This document shows, piece after piece, positions 5,753 to 6,257 of a stretch of 6,257 bases of DNA. Below the pieces are notes generated by a model that saw nothing but the letters and a program-made list of their open reading frames with translations, was not told where the DNA came from and ran no database searches. Numbering within the stretch: position 1 is the stretch's first letter; the number at the start of each line of letters is the position of its first letter. The translations under genes were made by a program, and so were the position numbers. Source of the stretch: an uncultured Lentisphaeria bacterium (lineage in GTDB: Bacteria > Verrucomicrobiota > Lentisphaeria > Victivallales > Victivallaceae); NCBI GenBank assembly GCA_903821255.1, contig CAIJKT010000572.1, forward strand, positions 1 through 6,257, written 5' to 3'.

Positions 5753-6144
5753 GATTTTAACCTTCCTGAATTACTATTATGAATTCGGTTTGAAAAACTC
5801 ATTTTATCTTTTGCATCAGGTTCTTAGAAACGTCCTGAATCTGCATTTTAAAAATCTTTCATAATATACGATGAATTGCTGAAAATTAAAAATAACAGTT
5901 AAAAAGTTTATCAGTAATACTCCGGCGCCGTTAGAGGTTGTTATCGGGAAACATAAGCTTGCACTTTTGTCATACCCGGGGTGCGGTATCCGGATTTATG
6001 AATAATTCAGGCTAATGTTATAGATATTAAACTGGAAAATTATTAATCTTAAATTATATTTATAAATGTAATCATAAATATGAGACAGTGTTTTATAATG
6101 GCTCGAAATTGTAGTTTTTACTATTTGAATACGGGAGGAGAGAG
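5753..6144. other. divergent AT-rich spacer with a GC-rich island
   Basis: About 390 nt between the minus-strand pair and the plus-strand gene at 6145, with no supported gene. Both transcripts should start here. On the minus strand, TATATT/TATTAT at 5861-5868 is a possible -10 about 110 nt before the EamA start, without a clear -35. The stretch 5921-5994 stands out as GC-rich among AT-rich flanks and contains several complementary segments: TCCGG/CCGGA (5921-5925 with 5990-5994) and ATACC/GGTAT (5972-5976 with 5985-5989). No known riboswitch or RNA family is recognised. Confidence 0.45.
6056..6099 (+). promoter_or_regulatory. candidate promoter and inverted repeat upstream of the sensor-like gene
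   Basis: TATAAT (6094-6099) is a perfect -10 consensus 46 nt before the ATG at 6145. The -35 at the expected distance (ATCATA, 6071-6076) is poor. ATATTTAT (6056-6063) and ATAAATAT (6074-6081) form an 8-bp inverted repeat over that -35 position, where an activator or repressor could bind. The AT-rich composition makes chance matches likely. Confidence 0.35.
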
Positions 6145-6173
6145 ATGAACTCACTGTGGCTGCCTCCCGTGTT
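6128..6173 (+). promoter_or_regulatory. hairpin that pairs the Shine-Dalgarno with early coding sequence
   Basis: AATACGGGAGG (6128-6138) can pair with CCTCCCGTGTT (6163-6173) over 11 bp, with one G-U pair and the rest Watson-Crick. The left arm contains the core ribosome binding site GGGAGG, and the ATG at 6145 lies in the 24-nt loop. Such a fold would hide the binding site and lower translation unless opened. Confidence 0.5.
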
Positions 6174-6257
6174 GCTTGCCGCAATCATGGCGACCTTGCT
6201 TCTCTCGCTGGCTTTCCTGTATATTTATATCATTGAACGGAAGAAATATCTGCTGGT
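6145..6257 (+). CDS. N-terminus of a membrane protein, possibly a sensor kinase or related signalling protein
   Basis: The gene runs off the window after 37 complete codons. It starts with ATG after a very purine-rich binding site (GGGAGGAGAGAG, 6133-6144). Residues 5-30 form one hydrophobic helix (WLPPVLLAAIMATLLLSLAF, then LYIYIIERKKYLL). A first helix ending in a YxYxxERxxYL-type sequence is common at the start of multi-helix membrane sensor modules of histidine kinases and diguanylate cyclases. That resemblance is from general memory of such proteins and is only suggestive. A plain membrane protein of another kind is equally possible from this fragment. It is transcribed away from the EamA gene and may have its own promoter at about 6094. 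Confidence 0.6.
   Translation, partial: MNSLWLPPVLLAAIMATLLLSLAFLYIYIIERKKYLL

Noticed and set aside
5941..5965. Sigma54-type promoter (GGG...TTGCAC)
   Set aside because: The distance between the GG and GC elements is 12-13 nt instead of the required 10.
5996..6184. Minus-strand open frame across the sensor-like gene's start
   Set aside because: It is mostly low-complexity AT-rich codons (Ile, Asn, Tyr), has no ribosome binding site and overlaps a gene with a strong one.
1..6257. tRNA, rRNA, CRISPR arrays, insertion sequences or phage genes
   Set aside because: No such structures, transposase motifs or spaced repeats were seen anywhere in the window.

Overview
The window looks like part of the chromosome of an anaerobic or microaerophilic bacterium. 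Its core (about 300-3970) is a plus-strand gene cluster for oxygen and peroxide defence of the type found in strict anaerobes: a PerR-like Fur-family regulator, rubrerythrin, a desulfoferrodoxin-type superoxide reductase, a ferritin, an A-type flavodiiron protein and a stand-alone rubredoxin. All six lie head to tail with 30-77 nt gaps and end at a strong hairpin terminator. There is no catalase or superoxide dismutase. A signal peptide on one neighbouring protein and mostly moderate base composition are all that speak to taxonomy. A Gram-negative anaerobe, for example from the PVC group or the sulfate-reducing lineages, would fit, but this is a guess.

Layout. 1-120: 3' end of a CBS-domain protein. 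121-371: spacer with a possible terminator, then an AT-rich promoter region with repeated ACTATT/AATAGT half-sites, a candidate operator for the regulator. 372-761: the PerR-like gene, whose start codon appears to be non-canonical. 808-3915: rbr, dfx, ftn, flavodiiron protein and rubredoxin, with stable hairpins before ftn and before the flavodiiron gene. 3931-3967: terminator. 3968-4264: non-coding. 4265-5752, minus strand: a two-gene unit of a five-TM EamA-type transporter half and, 18 nt downstream, a secreted protein resembling a degenerate GH18-like TIM barrel. 5753-6144: AT-rich divergent spacer holding a GC-rich island that could fold. 6145-end: N-terminus of a membrane protein, perhaps a sensor, whose ribosome binding site can pair with its own coding sequence.

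How the core works together. Superoxide is reduced to peroxide by the superoxide reductase, peroxide to water by rubrerythrin, and O2 to water by the flavodiiron protein. Rubredoxin is the usual electron donor to all three, while ferritin takes up Fe(II) and so limits Fenton chemistry. The regulator has the His/Asp metal site of peroxide sensors and probably controls the cluster, including itself. An NAD(P)H:rubredoxin reductase is needed but is not in this window.

The most unusual points are the missing canonical start of the regulator, the loss of one of the four iron-binding cysteines in the superoxide reductase's first domain, the Shine-Dalgarno-sequestering hairpin at 6128-6173, and the unassigned secreted protein/transporter pair.
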